64,000 bases of DNA from Legionella nautarum (GTDB lineage: Bacteria > Pseudomonadota > Gammaproteobacteria > Legionellales > Legionellaceae), in the NCBI RefSeq assembly GCF_001467895.1, contig NZ_LNYO01000005.1:18966-82965 (forward strand), read 5' to 3'. A program made the translations under genes and the position numbers. The notes under the pieces were generated by a model. The model had not been told where the DNA came from and made no database searches. It saw only the letters and a program-made list of their open reading frames with translations. Shown here piece after piece: positions 1 through 8,204 of this stretch; position 1 is the stretch's first letter, and each line of letters begins with the position of its first letter.

Positions 1-2660
1 TTTAGAGCATCCGCATTTTGTTTTTGAAGCCTTTTTATTTCTTCAGCTTGATTCTCTATGGTTTCTTTTAGAGAGCTTAATTTTTCCTCATTTTCACCAA
101 TTAAATTCACTAAGTTACGTTGTAGCTGCTTGTTTAGTTCAAGGGCGTCAGCTATCTGTCTGTTTAAACCAAGAAGCTCTTCCTTATGCGTTTCTACTTG
201 TTTTTGAATTTGAGCATCTTTCTCTTCGATAGTAGATTGCTGTTCTTTTCCTTTTTCTAGTAGTCCTTTATTCTGCTCTCTTAGCTCTTCAAGGAGCCTT
301 GCTTGCTCCTCAACATGCCTTTTCAAAGCTTCGAGCTCAGGTGAAGGGGCACCAAGCTTGATCGCTTCTTGCTTGATTAAACTAAAAAAGGTTTCACTGA
401 TACAGTCTGGTTTTTCGAGCAAATCAATCTTTCTTTCCTTTAATAAAATCCCTCCAGCGTTAATTAAAGCATCAATGCGGAAACTAAGTTGATTTAGATT
501 AATGTCGATTATTTCGTTGGAAAGTAAACTTTGCTGTGCACGATAATCTTTCCTCAAAGTAATCGCTAAATGATATAAACGCTCAAGATTGATTAAATAA
601 GTATTAGTTGAAGTTTGGTGCGTATCAAAACAAGGTTGTAGAAGCTCTGATTGTTTACTGGAAATATGAGCGGTTATTACCTCAAGCGTTTCCTTAGGAA
701 TACTGTCCTTAAAAGGAGCAAGGGCTTCTTCCAGAATATGATAAATATCGTCGATATTCTGAATGCGAGAGGAGTTTATCTTTGATAGGTATCCCTTTAT
801 TTCAGTAAGCTCCTTAGGGACTTCACTATCGGGTAGACCAGCCACAAACTTTTGAAAGACTTGGTAAAAATGCTCAGGAGGATTTAATAAATGATCTATT
901 TGAGCTTTTAAATCATCCACCTGTTGGATAATGGATGCATAATGCGTCTCAACAGTGCGTTTAAATCCTTTCTGAATAAAGTCGTCAAATTGATAAATAA
1001 GCGATGTATATTCTTCTGAAAAGTCTTTCTGTTCTGCTATTGCTTTTTTTGCTTCTTGTATAATGCGAAATGGTTTTTCGATGATATTGCGTAAAGCCAG
1101 ATCTTCTTCTTTACTAAGATTATTACGCAAATATCGTTGGCTAAGCGTTTCTATCAAGATACCCAAGCCGTCAAAGAAAATTTTGCGGCCTTCTTCTTTT
1201 TCGAGGAGGTTCAGTAAACCAATACAGTCGAAGTTTAAGCTAGAAGCGGAACGGCGAGCGGATTCTTTCTCTTTCTCTTTCATAGAGCCATCGAACATCT
1301 TTCCAATGGTTTCGTCCAATGCTTCCGTAATATCAGCTATCATTCCAGCTAAGGAGTCCTCAGCTCTTTTTCCGAAACGTATATAACCGCGCAAATACAA
1401 GAGGGCATGTTCTTGATTGATAAAATCTTGATGCAGAGCAGGTACAGCCGCTTCCATGGGCATATGATTATGTCCATGTAAATGAACAAATCGTTGTTTT
1501 TCTTTAGCATACTGAGCACCAAGTCGAGCATAGGAGCCGTCTTGGAACCAGGTAAAGGCTTGAATGTTTTTTATCACAGCATTGTAATGCTTTAATAACT
1601 CTGCGTTGCGCCCTGATTCATCTTGTCTAAGAAAATCATTTAAAACTCCATCCAGTTCTTTATGCTCAAGCTTCACTGCCTGTTCTGTACCAAATCGATT
1701 GCCAGTGCAACGATTCAAGAAAGCAAATAACTTACATAAAACGAGATCTTGGACTGTGGTTGTATCGCGATCTTCTATCGATTCTGGAACGGCTACACCT
1801 TGCTGATTATAGCGGTTACCGCTGGCGGTACCATGATGTCCTGGTATTGTCAGCGGTTGCATACCCTTGGGAATAATTGGGCTGAAGCAGCAAGTTCTTT
1901 CATGTTGCTTGAGTAGTAATTCGTAATCGTTACATTGGGGTTGTTCATAAAATCTTGGACTAGACCAACGTAGGAATTTCAAATAGTACTTACTACCTCC
2001 AGGGACGGGATCAATGAGGAAAGGGTTAAGTGCCAAATTATCTAATCTTGCTAATAATGCCTGACGTTGCTCAGGTGTTTCATTCGCCTCTTTAAACGGT
2101 GAGTTGCTACCTGTGATTGCTTTGGCGATACCCGTATTATCTTCTGTTGTAGGAGCTTGACAGAGAATTTGATACAAAGATAAACCCGGCTCTTCTTTTA
2201 GTTTCTTTTTAATTCGTGCTAGTTCATTGATTATCATGAGCGCTTCAACCGCACCGCGGCTATGTGCTGGCATTTGCAGGGTTTTCTTACCATTGGCTGC
2301 TGCCCGTAATGCCAAGAACACGCCTTGTGCGACACGCTCACCGACTTCACTTCCTAAAGTAGTCGGGCCATTGAGCACATCGACAGAAGGGGAACTATAA
2401 GAAAGCGGCTCACCCTTTGCCCCGATTTCTGCCTCGCTCTCTTCATCTAATAATTGAACAATAGCTTGCGCTGAATAGGAAAGTGTTTCTCCTCGTTCAT
2501 AAGATTTTTGTTCAGCTTCGGAAAGATCAGCCAAGCCTAAGGTCGGCCGCGATGTGAAAACGGTATCCGTTCCTAATAAAAATAGGAAATGGTCTTTTTC
2601 TTTAGAGGGTTGCTCATCCAATAATGAAAAAATTTTATTTAAATCAATGGGCTTAGCCAT
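1..2660 (-). CDS. Candidate secreted effector: DUF2235-like hydrolase domain plus coiled coil (3' end outside window)
   Basis: An uninterrupted minus-strand reading frame starts at the ATG at 2660 and runs off the left edge, giving at least 886 residues. A GGAG ribosome site lies at 2666-2669. The N-terminal 300 residues hold a nucleophile-elbow-like AHSRGA (Ser134), a DPVPGG loop (Asp217) and a PGHHG loop (His275/276). Order and spacing resemble the Ser-Asp-His triad of DUF2235/Tle1-type alpha/beta hydrolases (G-x-SRGA, D-x-V, PG-x-H). The rest is helical, and from about residue 770 becomes a Gln/Glu/Lys-rich coiled coil. The fold is inferred from motifs only; the family could be a diverged relative with no lipase activity. 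The gene sits head-to-tail behind another unknown large protein. Secretion by Dot/Icm is likely but unproven, because the C-terminus is not visible. Confidence 0.72.
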   Translation of the reverse strand, partial: MAKPIDLNKIFSLLDEQPSKEKDHFLFLLGTDTVFTSRPTLGLADLSEAEQKSYERGETLSYSAQAIVQLLDEESEAEIGAKGEPLSYSSPSVDVLNGPTTLGSEVGERVAQGVFLALRAAANGKKTLQMPAHSRGAVEALMIINELARIKKKLKEEPGLSLYQILCQAPTTEDNTGIAKAITGSNSPFKEANETPEQRQALLARLDNLALNPFLIDPVPGGSKYYLKFLRWSSPRFYEQPQCNDYELLLKQHERTCCFSPIIPKGMQPLTIPGHHGTASGNRYNQQGVAVPESIEDRDTTTVQDLVLCKLFAFLNRCTGNRFGTEQAVKLEHKELDGVLNDFLRQDESGRNAELLKHYNAVIKNIQAFTWFQDGSYARLGAQYAKEKQRFVHLHGHNHMPMEAAVPALHQDFINQEHALLYLRGYIRFGKRAEDSLAGMIADITEALDETIGKMFDGSMKEKEKESARRSASSLNFDCIGLLNLLEKEEGRKIFFDGLGILIETLSQRYLRNNLSKEEDLALRNIIEKPFRIIQEAKKAIAEQKDFSEEYTSLIYQFDDFIQKGFKRTVETHYASIIQQVDDLKAQIDHLLNPPEHFYQVFQKFVAGLPDSEVPKELTEIKGYLSKINSSRIQNIDDIYHILEEALAPFKDSIPKETLEVITAHISSKQSELLQPCFDTHQTSTNTYLINLERLYHLAITLRKDYRAQQSLLSNEIIDINLNQLSFRIDALINAGGILLKERKIDLLEKPDCISETFFSLIKQEAIKLGAPSPELEALKRHVEEQARLLEELREQNKGLLEKGKEQQSTIEEKDAQIQKQVETHKEELLGLNRQIADALELNKQLQRNLVNLIGENEEKLSSLKETIENQAEEIKRLQKQNADAL

Positions 2661-2745
2661 TAGCACTCCAGGATAAATCGCTATAAAGTCTTCCCTGAGG
2701 CTTAGGTGTCTTCGATGACTGGGTAAAATGGTTTAAATATGTACG

Positions 2746-2774
2746 ATTATAAGTCGCTAAGCGTTGAGTATCAA
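2746..2774 (-). promoter_or_regulatory. Sigma-70 promoter of the left-edge gene
   Basis: Read on the minus strand, TTGATA (2769-2774) and TATAAT (2746-2751) are separated by exactly 17 bp, a near-consensus housekeeping promoter. The start codon at 2660 lies about 80 bases downstream, so the transcript would have a leader of about 75 nt. Unlike three other candidate effector genes here, it has no tandem TTAAT repeat next to the -10. Confidence 0.7.
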
Positions 2775-2838
2775 CATTTTTTTACACAAGTTAATTTATT
2801 TTTGTCCATGAAGTTCGTAGGTTGGGCTTTGCCCCCTA

Positions 2839-2955
2839 TGTCATTCCGAGCGTAATGAGGGATCTCCAAACGGCAGCACGATGCCTAAATCCGAAACCCC
2901 TCGCTGCAACTCTGGGTGACCTACGCGGGAGAGATAACAAACATCAGGAATGACA
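2839..2955. repeat. Small inverted-repeat element (MITE-like) with TGTCATTCC ends
   Basis: The element is bounded by TGTCATTCC (2839-2847) and its exact reverse complement GGAATGACA (2947-2955), enclosing about 100 bp of GC-richer, non-coding DNA. It fills most of the 338-bp gap between two minus-strand genes. Small elements with such ends are common in intracellular and environmental proteobacteria. No second full copy was seen in this window, so its mobility is inferred from structure alone. Confidence 0.5.
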
Positions 2956-2998
2956 ATCAATCATGAAATGCCTGAGCATGAAGGCTCCCCTCATTGTA

Positions 2999-4342
2999 TT
3001 AAGGAGCTCCTAAGCCTCCCCCAGGTGCAGATGCCGCCGCGGCCGCTGCTGCCTCAGCTTCCCTGGCTTTTTCTTTAAGCTCTTTAAGCTCGGCTTTTAA
3101 TTGCGTACCATTGGTACCTTTTAGGTCCCTTTCTCTGGTTTCAGCCATTTTGGCGTATTTAGATTTAGCAAAATTAAGACGTGTAGCGTCGTTTGGGTTG
3201 TTAAACAGCTTGTCATCAACAGTGTATTTCTTTGTTTTTTCGTCATAATTGCTTTTATATCTGTCCTCGTTATTTACTCTAATATTGATTTTGTCGGGAG
3301 GAAAACCGGCTAGCATTGCTGCTTCGACCGCTTTTTTAGCAATTTCTTCAGCGCGTTTAGGGTCAGCCTCATTAATCTCGTAAGTAATAATATCTGAACC
3401 CCGAGATTTAAGTTCTTCAGCAATTGAGGTTAGCTTTTCATAAACACTGTGGTCACTGTTATACCAGCGATTAAATTGCACGCTAAGCGCTCCAGTCTCG
3501 CTACCCTGAAGTGTGGAGCCCGAAATAGTCACATGGGTTTGTAGCTTACTCGGGTCGATATGTTTTAATCTATCTGAGCCTTTTATACCGGAGTGCATAG
3601 AAAGGTTAGGGTTATTCTTTTCCGCCTCTGCTGCTAGTTTATCAATTTCCGCCCTCATCTGGCTATTTGATGAATATCGATGCCCAAGAAAAGTGAGCCG
3701 CCAATATTCTTGTTCTGCTTTTTTGAATAATTGGTTTGCGTTATCCTCAAGCGATTTTTTAAATTCACTCAATTTTTCGTCTTGTGTTTTTTTGAGCGCG
3801 TCCATCATTTGATTTTTAAGGGTCTCAAGCCCTGAATCGTCGCAACCCAAAGAATTTTTCATCTGCGTTTTAAAATCATCTTTGTCAAAAAGCTTCGATA
3901 AATTATCACGTACAAGTGTTTGCTGTGTCTGTATTGGATTAACGGCTGTGTTTTTAGCTTCGAGCAAATAGGAGCCCGCATCGCCGAGGGAATATTTACC
4001 TGCAAGCAGAAGATCATTTAAATTAGATAAATCAGTATTAAAATCTTTTTTGGCGTTTTTGTAATCGTCAGATCTTTCTAATGCAGCACTAATTGCTTGT
4101 ATTGCAGCAGTGGCATCTGGGGTCCCAGCCGCTTTCAGTTTTTCACTCAGTTTAGTCCCATCCGGTGCTTTAACCTCGGAAAAACCATCGACAGAACTGA
4201 TTTGACCGCTATCATAATCATTGAAACTGTTGGTGCTATTTAAACCACCATTGTCTTTGAGACTGCGAATAAAATGCTGGTAAACCTTCTTTTTTTCTTG
4301 GGTTCCAGCGGCACTAAGATTTGTTTCTACTTTAAGAGCCAT
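2999..4342 (-). CDS. Hypothetical protein, candidate Dot/Icm effector (447 aa)
   Basis: I do not recognise the family. The N-terminal 200 residues are polar and rich in Asn, Ser, Asp and Lys. A mixed alpha/beta stretch follows around residues 270-375, containing AEELKSRG and AAMLAGFPPDKINIRVNN. The latter faintly recalls alpha/beta domains of large polyvalent proteins (LPD7-like), but this is a weak impression. The C-terminus is a Lys/Glu helix followed by an alanine run and a Gly/Pro tail (APGGGLGAP). There is no signal peptide or membrane segment. The start ATG at 4342 lies about 35 nt downstream of a -10 preceded by a PmrA-like tandem repeat, which supports a link to the type IVB secretion regulon. 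Effector status is inference. Confidence 0.65.
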   Translation of the reverse strand: MALKVETNLSAAGTQEKKKVYQHFIRSLKDNGGLNSTNSFNDYDSGQISSVDGFSEVKAPDGTKLSEKLKAAGTPDATAAIQAISAALERSDDYKNAKKDFNTDLSNLNDLLLAGKYSLGDAGSYLLEAKNTAVNPIQTQQTLVRDNLSKLFDKDDFKTQMKNSLGCDDSGLETLKNQMMDALKKTQDEKLSEFKKSLEDNANQLFKKAEQEYWRLTFLGHRYSSNSQMRAEIDKLAAEAEKNNPNLSMHSGIKGSDRLKHIDPSKLQTHVTISGSTLQGSETGALSVQFNRWYNSDHSVYEKLTSIAEELKSRGSDIITYEINEADPKRAEEIAKKAVEAAMLAGFPPDKINIRVNNEDRYKSNYDEKTKKYTVDDKLFNNPNDATRLNFAKSKYAKMAETRERDLKGTNGTQLKAELKELKEKAREAEAAAAAAASAPGGGLGAP

Positions 4343-4378
4343 AGTTCACCATCTAAATATAATTGCATGCATAAAAAA

Positions 4379-4411
4379 AGTATAACAATAAATCCTTAAC
4401 TCAAAATTAAG
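4379..4411 (-). promoter_or_regulatory. PmrA-like tandem repeat and -10 upstream of the 447-aa gene
   Basis: On the minus strand CTTAATTTT (4403-4411), two bases, and GTTAAGGAT (4392-4400) form an imperfect tandem repeat of the Legionella PmrA half-site cTTAATatT. Seven bases later comes TATACT (4379-4384), a plausible -10. The first half-site matches 8 of 9 positions, the second about 5. The same bases also form a perfect dyad, CCTTAA-N7-TTAAGG (4394-4412), just after metQ, so a weak metQ terminator is an alternative reading. Confidence 0.45.
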
Positions 4412-4419
4412 GAATGCAA

Positions 4420-5196
4420 TCACCAAGCTGGGATTGCTGAATCACCAAATAGTTTATTTGCTTTATTTTTTACTTCTGGTGAATTCATTGCTTTAACAAA
4501 TTCCTCGAGTTGTGGTTTTTTACTGCTGTTACGGCGAATCACAATCAGGTTTGCATAAGGAGAATCTTTTCCTTCTACAAAGATTGCATTCCGAGTAGGG
4601 CTAAGTCCCGCAGGAATTGCAAAGGTCGTATTGATCACGGCTGCATCGACATCAGCAAGGATACGAGGGAGTTGTGCTGCATCTAATTCTTTAATCACTA
4701 AATGTTTAGGATTGTTAGAAATATCTGCAATAGAGACGCTGTTTTCGTCTTTTAAATCAATTAAGCCTGCTTTTTGCAGCAGCAATAGGGCGCGAGCTTC
4801 ATTACTTGGATCATTTGGTATGGCAATCGTTGCGTGTTCGGGTAATTGGGCTAAGCTTTTGATTTTGGTTGAATAAATACCTGTGGGATAGACAAAAGTT
4901 TTACCGATTGCTTCTAAATCATAGCCATGCGCTTTCATAGCAGCTTGTAAATAAGGTAAATGCTGATAAACATTGGCGTCTAAACTGCCATCTTCTAGTG
5001 CTTCATTGGGTAAATTGTAGTCATTAAACTCAATAATCTTGATGTTCAATCCATATTGCTTTTGCGCAACCTCTTTGGCGACTTCAACTATATCAGTCTC
5101 AGGACCGGCAATGGTTCCTATCGTCAAGGTATTAGGTGAAGGCTTATTACAAGCCACTAAACTAATGAGTAAAATAAGTACAGAAAAAATACGCAT
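4420..5196 (-). CDS. metQ: D/L-methionine ABC transporter substrate-binding lipoprotein MetQ
   Basis: The 258-residue product is a periplasmic methionine-binding lipoprotein of the NlpA family that delivers methionine to the MetNI importer. A short signal peptide ends in the lipobox LVAC, making Cys16 the lipidated residue. The mature protein starts with the family pattern LTIGTIAGPETDIVE and carries the NDPSNEARALLLL segment typical of MetQ. Length is normal. It is the last gene of metN-metI-metQ, 40 bp after metI, transcribed leftward. No SAM riboswitch or MetJ-type operator was recognised near the operon. Confidence 0.93.
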   Translation of the reverse strand: MRIFSVLILLISLVACNKPSPNTLTIGTIAGPETDIVEVAKEVAQKQYGLNIKIIEFNDYNLPNEALEDGSLDANVYQHLPYLQAAMKAHGYDLEAIGKTFVYPTGIYSTKIKSLAQLPEHATIAIPNDPSNEARALLLLQKAGLIDLKDENSVSIADISNNPKHLVIKELDAAQLPRILADVDAAVINTTFAIPAGLSPTRNAIFVEGKDSPYANLIVIRRNSSKKPQLEEFVKAMNSPEVKNKANKLFGDSAIPAW

Positions 5197-5236
5197 AAAG
5201 CTCTCCGAAAATAGTGTTCTAGCGCAATTGGCAAAG

Positions 5237-5884
5237 TTAATTGCGCGAATAATGGCGTGCTAAGCGATCGCCTCCCATTTGCAACAGTTGAACAATGACA
5301 ATCAAAATGAAAACAGTCGCCAGCATGATCACCACATTAAAACGTTGGTAGCCATAGCGAATAGCTAAATCACCCAAACCACCACCACCAACAGTACCTG
5401 CCATGGCTGAATAATTGACTAAGGTAATTGCCGTCACTGTGATCGCTTGAATTAACGCAGGAAATGCTTCGGGCAGCAAAATATAGCGAATCATTTGCCA
5501 AGTATTGGCCCCCATGGAAAAACCTGCCTCAATCAACCCGGAGGGGAGCGTTTGATAGACATTATCCACCAGGCGTGCAAAAAACGGTGTGGCACCTAAA
5601 GTCAAAGGAACCATCGCCGCATGTATGCCAATGGAAGTGCCTACTATAAGTCGAGTGAAAGGAATTAAAGCAACCAGCAAAATAATAAAAGGAATCGAGC
5701 GGCTAATGTTAATTAGTCCCGAAATAAAACGACTTACCCAAGCATGAGGCTTGATTTTAGTACTTGTAAACAGCAAGGTACCTAACGGGAGCCCTAGGAT
5801 AATAGCGAATAGGGTACTAGCTGCAACCATGTAGATCGTTTCGCCACTTGCTCTCAGTAAATCATAAAACATCGTCAGTGACAT
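5237..5884 (-). CDS. metI: Methionine ABC transporter permease MetI
   Basis: This 215-residue inner-membrane permease has five predicted hydrophobic helices and the binding-protein-dependent transport signature around residues 117-140 ([24 protein letters not shown], the EAA loop that docks on MetN). Length matches the family. Its start overlaps the 3' end of metN by 23 bases, indicating translational coupling, and metQ follows 40 bp later. MetI forms the membrane channel of the MetNIQ importer. Confidence 0.94.
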   Translation of the reverse strand: MSLTMFYDLLRASGETIYMVAASTLFAIILGLPLGTLLFTSTKIKPHAWVSRFISGLINISRSIPFIILLVALIPFTRLIVGTSIGIHAAMVPLTLGATPFFARLVDNVYQTLPSGLIEAGFSMGANTWQMIRYILLPEAFPALIQAITVTAITLVNYSAMAGTVGGGGLGDLAIRYGYQRFNVVIMLATVFILIVIVQLLQMGGDRLARHYSRN

Positions 5885-6890
5885 ATCCTAAAATCTCCAC
5901 AGTTAAATTGGCCATTGAGCAGCGTTCGATAAATTGTTTTAATAAAGTCTCATTGGCAGTTAATTCCACCACTAAAACGCCACAGGTAATCGTATCAAAA
6001 CGGTCAATATTGGCGAGTAAAATATTAATATCTAAATGTAATTCACGGCTAGTTTTACTAATAAAAGGGACAGTCGCTGTTTCTCCTTGGAAAAATAAAC
6101 GCAATAAAGGCTTATTATTAGGAAAATTGGATAAATTCCCACTGAGGCAGGAGGGGAGTTGTGGGCTAAGTTGGTTATACAACATTGCTTTAGCCACACT
6201 TTCTCCTTTAGAAAACACATTGGATAAAGCCGCCGTTTCGACAATTTCGCCATTTTCCATCACCGCCAAGCGGTGGCAGATACGTTTCACTACTTCCATT
6301 TCGTGTGTTATCAATACAATGGTTATCCCATAGAGTTGATTAATTTTTTTAAGTAATTCAAGGATGGACTGGGTTGTTTCAGGATCTAAAGCAGAGGTTG
6401 CTTCGTCACAAAGTAAAATTTTAGGAGAGCAACTTAAGGCGCGAGCAATGGCTACACGCTGCTTCTGACCACCACTCAGCTGGTCAGGGTACGCGTCTAC
6501 TTTGTTTGAAAGTTCAACTAAAGGTAATAATTCAGCGATTTTAGTTTTAATACTGTCTTCATTAATCCCTTGTATCCTCATTGGTAGGGCGATATTGTCA
6601 TAGACCGTTTTGGAATTGAGTAAATTAAAATGTTGGAAAATCATGGCCATTTTATGGCGGGCTTTACGTAAATTAGCCGGACTTAATTCGGTAATCGTTT
6701 CATTATCAACGATCACCTCACCCTGATCAGGCTGTTCTAAGAGATTAATACTGCGCAATAAAGTGGATTTACCTGCACCACTCTTGCCAATGATGCCAAA
6801 TATCTCGCCTTCTTGTACAAATAAATTAACGTCACGCAAGGCAATCGTGTCGTTATAGGATTTTGTTAACCCATTTAATTCAATCATCAC
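5862..6890 (-). CDS. metN: Methionine ABC transporter ATP-binding protein MetN
   Basis: The 342-residue ATPase energises methionine uptake. It shows Walker [10 protein letters not shown] (35-43), the signature LSGGQ (138-142) and Walker B ILLCDEA (158-164). About 80 further residues form the C-terminal NIL/ACT-like domain that in this family binds methionine and shuts down transport when the cytoplasmic pool is full. MetN is the first gene of the metNIQ operon and overlaps metI by 23 bases. The upstream gap of nearly 600 bp holds an operator-like dyad and a dispersed repeat rather than a recognisable riboswitch. Confidence 0.95.
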   Translation of the reverse strand: MMIELNGLTKSYNDTIALRDVNLFVQEGEIFGIIGKSGAGKSTLLRSINLLEQPDQGEVIVDNETITELSPANLRKARHKMAMIFQHFNLLNSKTVYDNIALPMRIQGINEDSIKTKIAELLPLVELSNKVDAYPDQLSGGQKQRVAIARALSCSPKILLCDEATSALDPETTQSILELLKKINQLYGITIVLITHEMEVVKRICHRLAVMENGEIVETAALSNVFSKGESVAKAMLYNQLSPQLPSCLSGNLSNFPNNKPLLRLFFQGETATVPFISKTSRELHLDINILLANIDRFDTITCGVLVVELTANETLLKQFIERCSMANLTVEILGYVTDDVL

Positions 6891-7069
6891 ATCAACCTAA
6901 GGTTTACAGATGCGGGATGCTAAGGAAGTAGGAAGGAGGGTTGCCCACCGCTTTAGCCGTTTTTTCATGTGGATGGGTTCAAGCCAAACCAATGAGCGCC
7001 CGCAAGCTGAGTTTCAAATCGGCGCAAACGAGCATGATACTATAAATAATGAGAATCATCTAGGGTATG

Positions 7070-7093
7070 TTGACAGTTCATTGTTAGTGTCAA
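7070..7093. promoter_or_regulatory. Perfect TTGACA/TGTCAA dyad upstream of metN
   Basis: TTGACA (7070-7075) and TGTCAA (7088-7093) form a perfect 6-bp inverted repeat with a 12-base centre. It lies about 180 bp upstream of the metN start, with a TATAGT-like hexamer (minus strand, 7039-7044) between. It could be an operator or a promoter element, but no known binding consensus was recognised. Confidence 0.25.
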
Positions 7094-7140
7094 TCTGTGG
7101 CGGTTTGGTTTGTGGTGGTTTTGCCAGCGTTATTTTATAC

Positions 7141-7414
7141 CGTCCGGGCTGAGGTATCCCCTCGAAATTTATATAGATTGCTTAGTTCATTGCTCTTTTT
7201 GTTTATACCGTTCGCACTGAGGAAGCGCGCAGCGCTGTCTCGAAGTGCCGCAAAAGAGCCTTCGAGAGCCTCAGGACAGGCCTTCGCGAACCTCAGGGCA
7301 GGTCTTCGAGTACCTCAAGCCTTCGAGGCGCACGCCCTGCGTGCTCTTCAGGCTGAACGGAATAAAATCAATACAAATTCTTTAGATACTCATTTCATGG
7401 GGATACCTCAGCCC
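7141..7414. repeat. Dispersed repeat A, full-length copy with 16-bp perfect terminal inverted repeats
   Basis: GGGCTGAGGTATCCCC (7146-7161) and its exact reverse complement (7399-7414) bound a non-coding element. Inside, an imperfect inverted pair (CCGTTCGCACTGAGGAAG near 7208, and a mirrored ...CCTCAGGCTGAACGG arm ending about 7361) brackets a 22-bp tandem repeat (7259-7280, 7281-7302, then degenerate). Related copies lie at 50624-50868, 17111-17246, 63185-63261, 12905-12992 and 23012-23108. The element accounts for most of the 588-bp gap between metN and the next gene. Short reading frames inside it are by-products. No transposase is present. Confidence 0.75.
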
Positions 7415-7478
7415 AAACTGTTATCTAATAAAATAGGCAGTAAAGGAATGAATTGTTAACCCATCTTAGTAACTCGAA

Positions 7479-7913
7479 TCAGATTTTCGGTTTTTTGAGC
7501 TTATGTAATTTTCCTTTTTTCAAGAAGCAATAACTGAGTCCGAGAACAAGCCCATAGAGTAGGTAGCTGATCAATAAAGGAATGTTCGCTTGAATCCCTG
7601 CATAATTCCATTGAGAGAATAAAGGGGCGCCAGCGGTTAAGCTAGGCAATAAGGTCATGGGGCCAGCAATCCACAATAAGATACCAAAGAGAAGTCCTAA
7701 AAAACTTGCCGCCCACCAAGAATGAATTAACCACCCTAAAATGAGGGCAAAAATGACACCGGCTATGATGCTGACAATAAAATGGATCATGAGCCCACCC
7801 ATTTTGGTTGGCAGGTGTATTAGTGTATCCATCAGAATTAAAAAAAAGGCGCACACAACTCCTGCGACAACTCCAGCGACGATACCATTACTGATGCATT
7901 TAGCTTCACACAT
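7479..7913 (-). CDS. Small polytopic membrane protein of unknown function
   Basis: The 144-residue product has about four hydrophobic segments (roughly residues 9-30, 41-63, 67-90 and 110-132) and a basic, Lys-rich C-terminus (KKGKLHKLKKPKI) expected to face the cytoplasm. Glycine-rich helices (GVVAGVV, LGLLFGILL) suggest tight packing. A resemblance to DUF1440/YagU-type membrane proteins is possible but weak. It stands alone between a repeat and a plus-strand gene, so context gives no function. Confidence 0.6.
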   Translation of the reverse strand: MCEAKCISNGIVAGVVAGVVCAFFLILMDTLIHLPTKMGGLMIHFIVSIIAGVIFALILGWLIHSWWAASFLGLLFGILLWIAGPMTLLPSLTAGAPLFSQWNYAGIQANIPLLISYLLYGLVLGLSYCFLKKGKLHKLKKPKI

Positions 7914-8140
7914 ACCACACTCCTTAATGCTTTAATGCTGACTCTTTTAGTTGTGTCAGTGGTATTTCATTGCAAATTAATTAGCAACAAATCCCTGTAT
8001 TTATTAGATATCTCTGATTTTCTTTAGTATAGACAAAATTAAGAACGATTTCTGTTATCCCTACCTCTGTGCCGTGACTTGTTCGGCGTTGCTACAGATT
8101 TTAGTCCGGGCTCAATCCTAATTAGCATAGCTTATATTCT

Positions 8141-8173
8141 CTTAATACTCTGGTAATACAATTTCTATATAAT
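8141..8173 (+). promoter_or_regulatory. PmrA-like tandem repeat and -10 of the CX5R protein gene
   Basis: CTTAATACT (8141-8149), two bases, and GGTAATACA (8152-8160) resemble the tandem cTTAATatT PmrA site. Exactly 7 bp later stands a perfect -10, TATAAT (8168-8173). A start point near 8180 places the ATG at 8175 at or before the 5' end of the mRNA, so translation should begin at 8205, which has a GAG ribosome site at 8196-8198. The first half-site matches 8 of 9 positions, the second about 5. Confidence 0.5.
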
Positions 8174-8204
8174 AATGGATACCTCATTAATTTTTGAGCC
8201 CACT

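Noticed and set aside
6891..7145. SAM riboswitch before metN
   Set aside because: No SAM-I or SAM-II core motifs or matching stems could be identified.
6910..7459. Two short plus-strand reading frames (6910-7152 and 7097-7459)
   Set aside because: They cover the metN leader and repeat A; the second is a translation of inverted repeat DNA.
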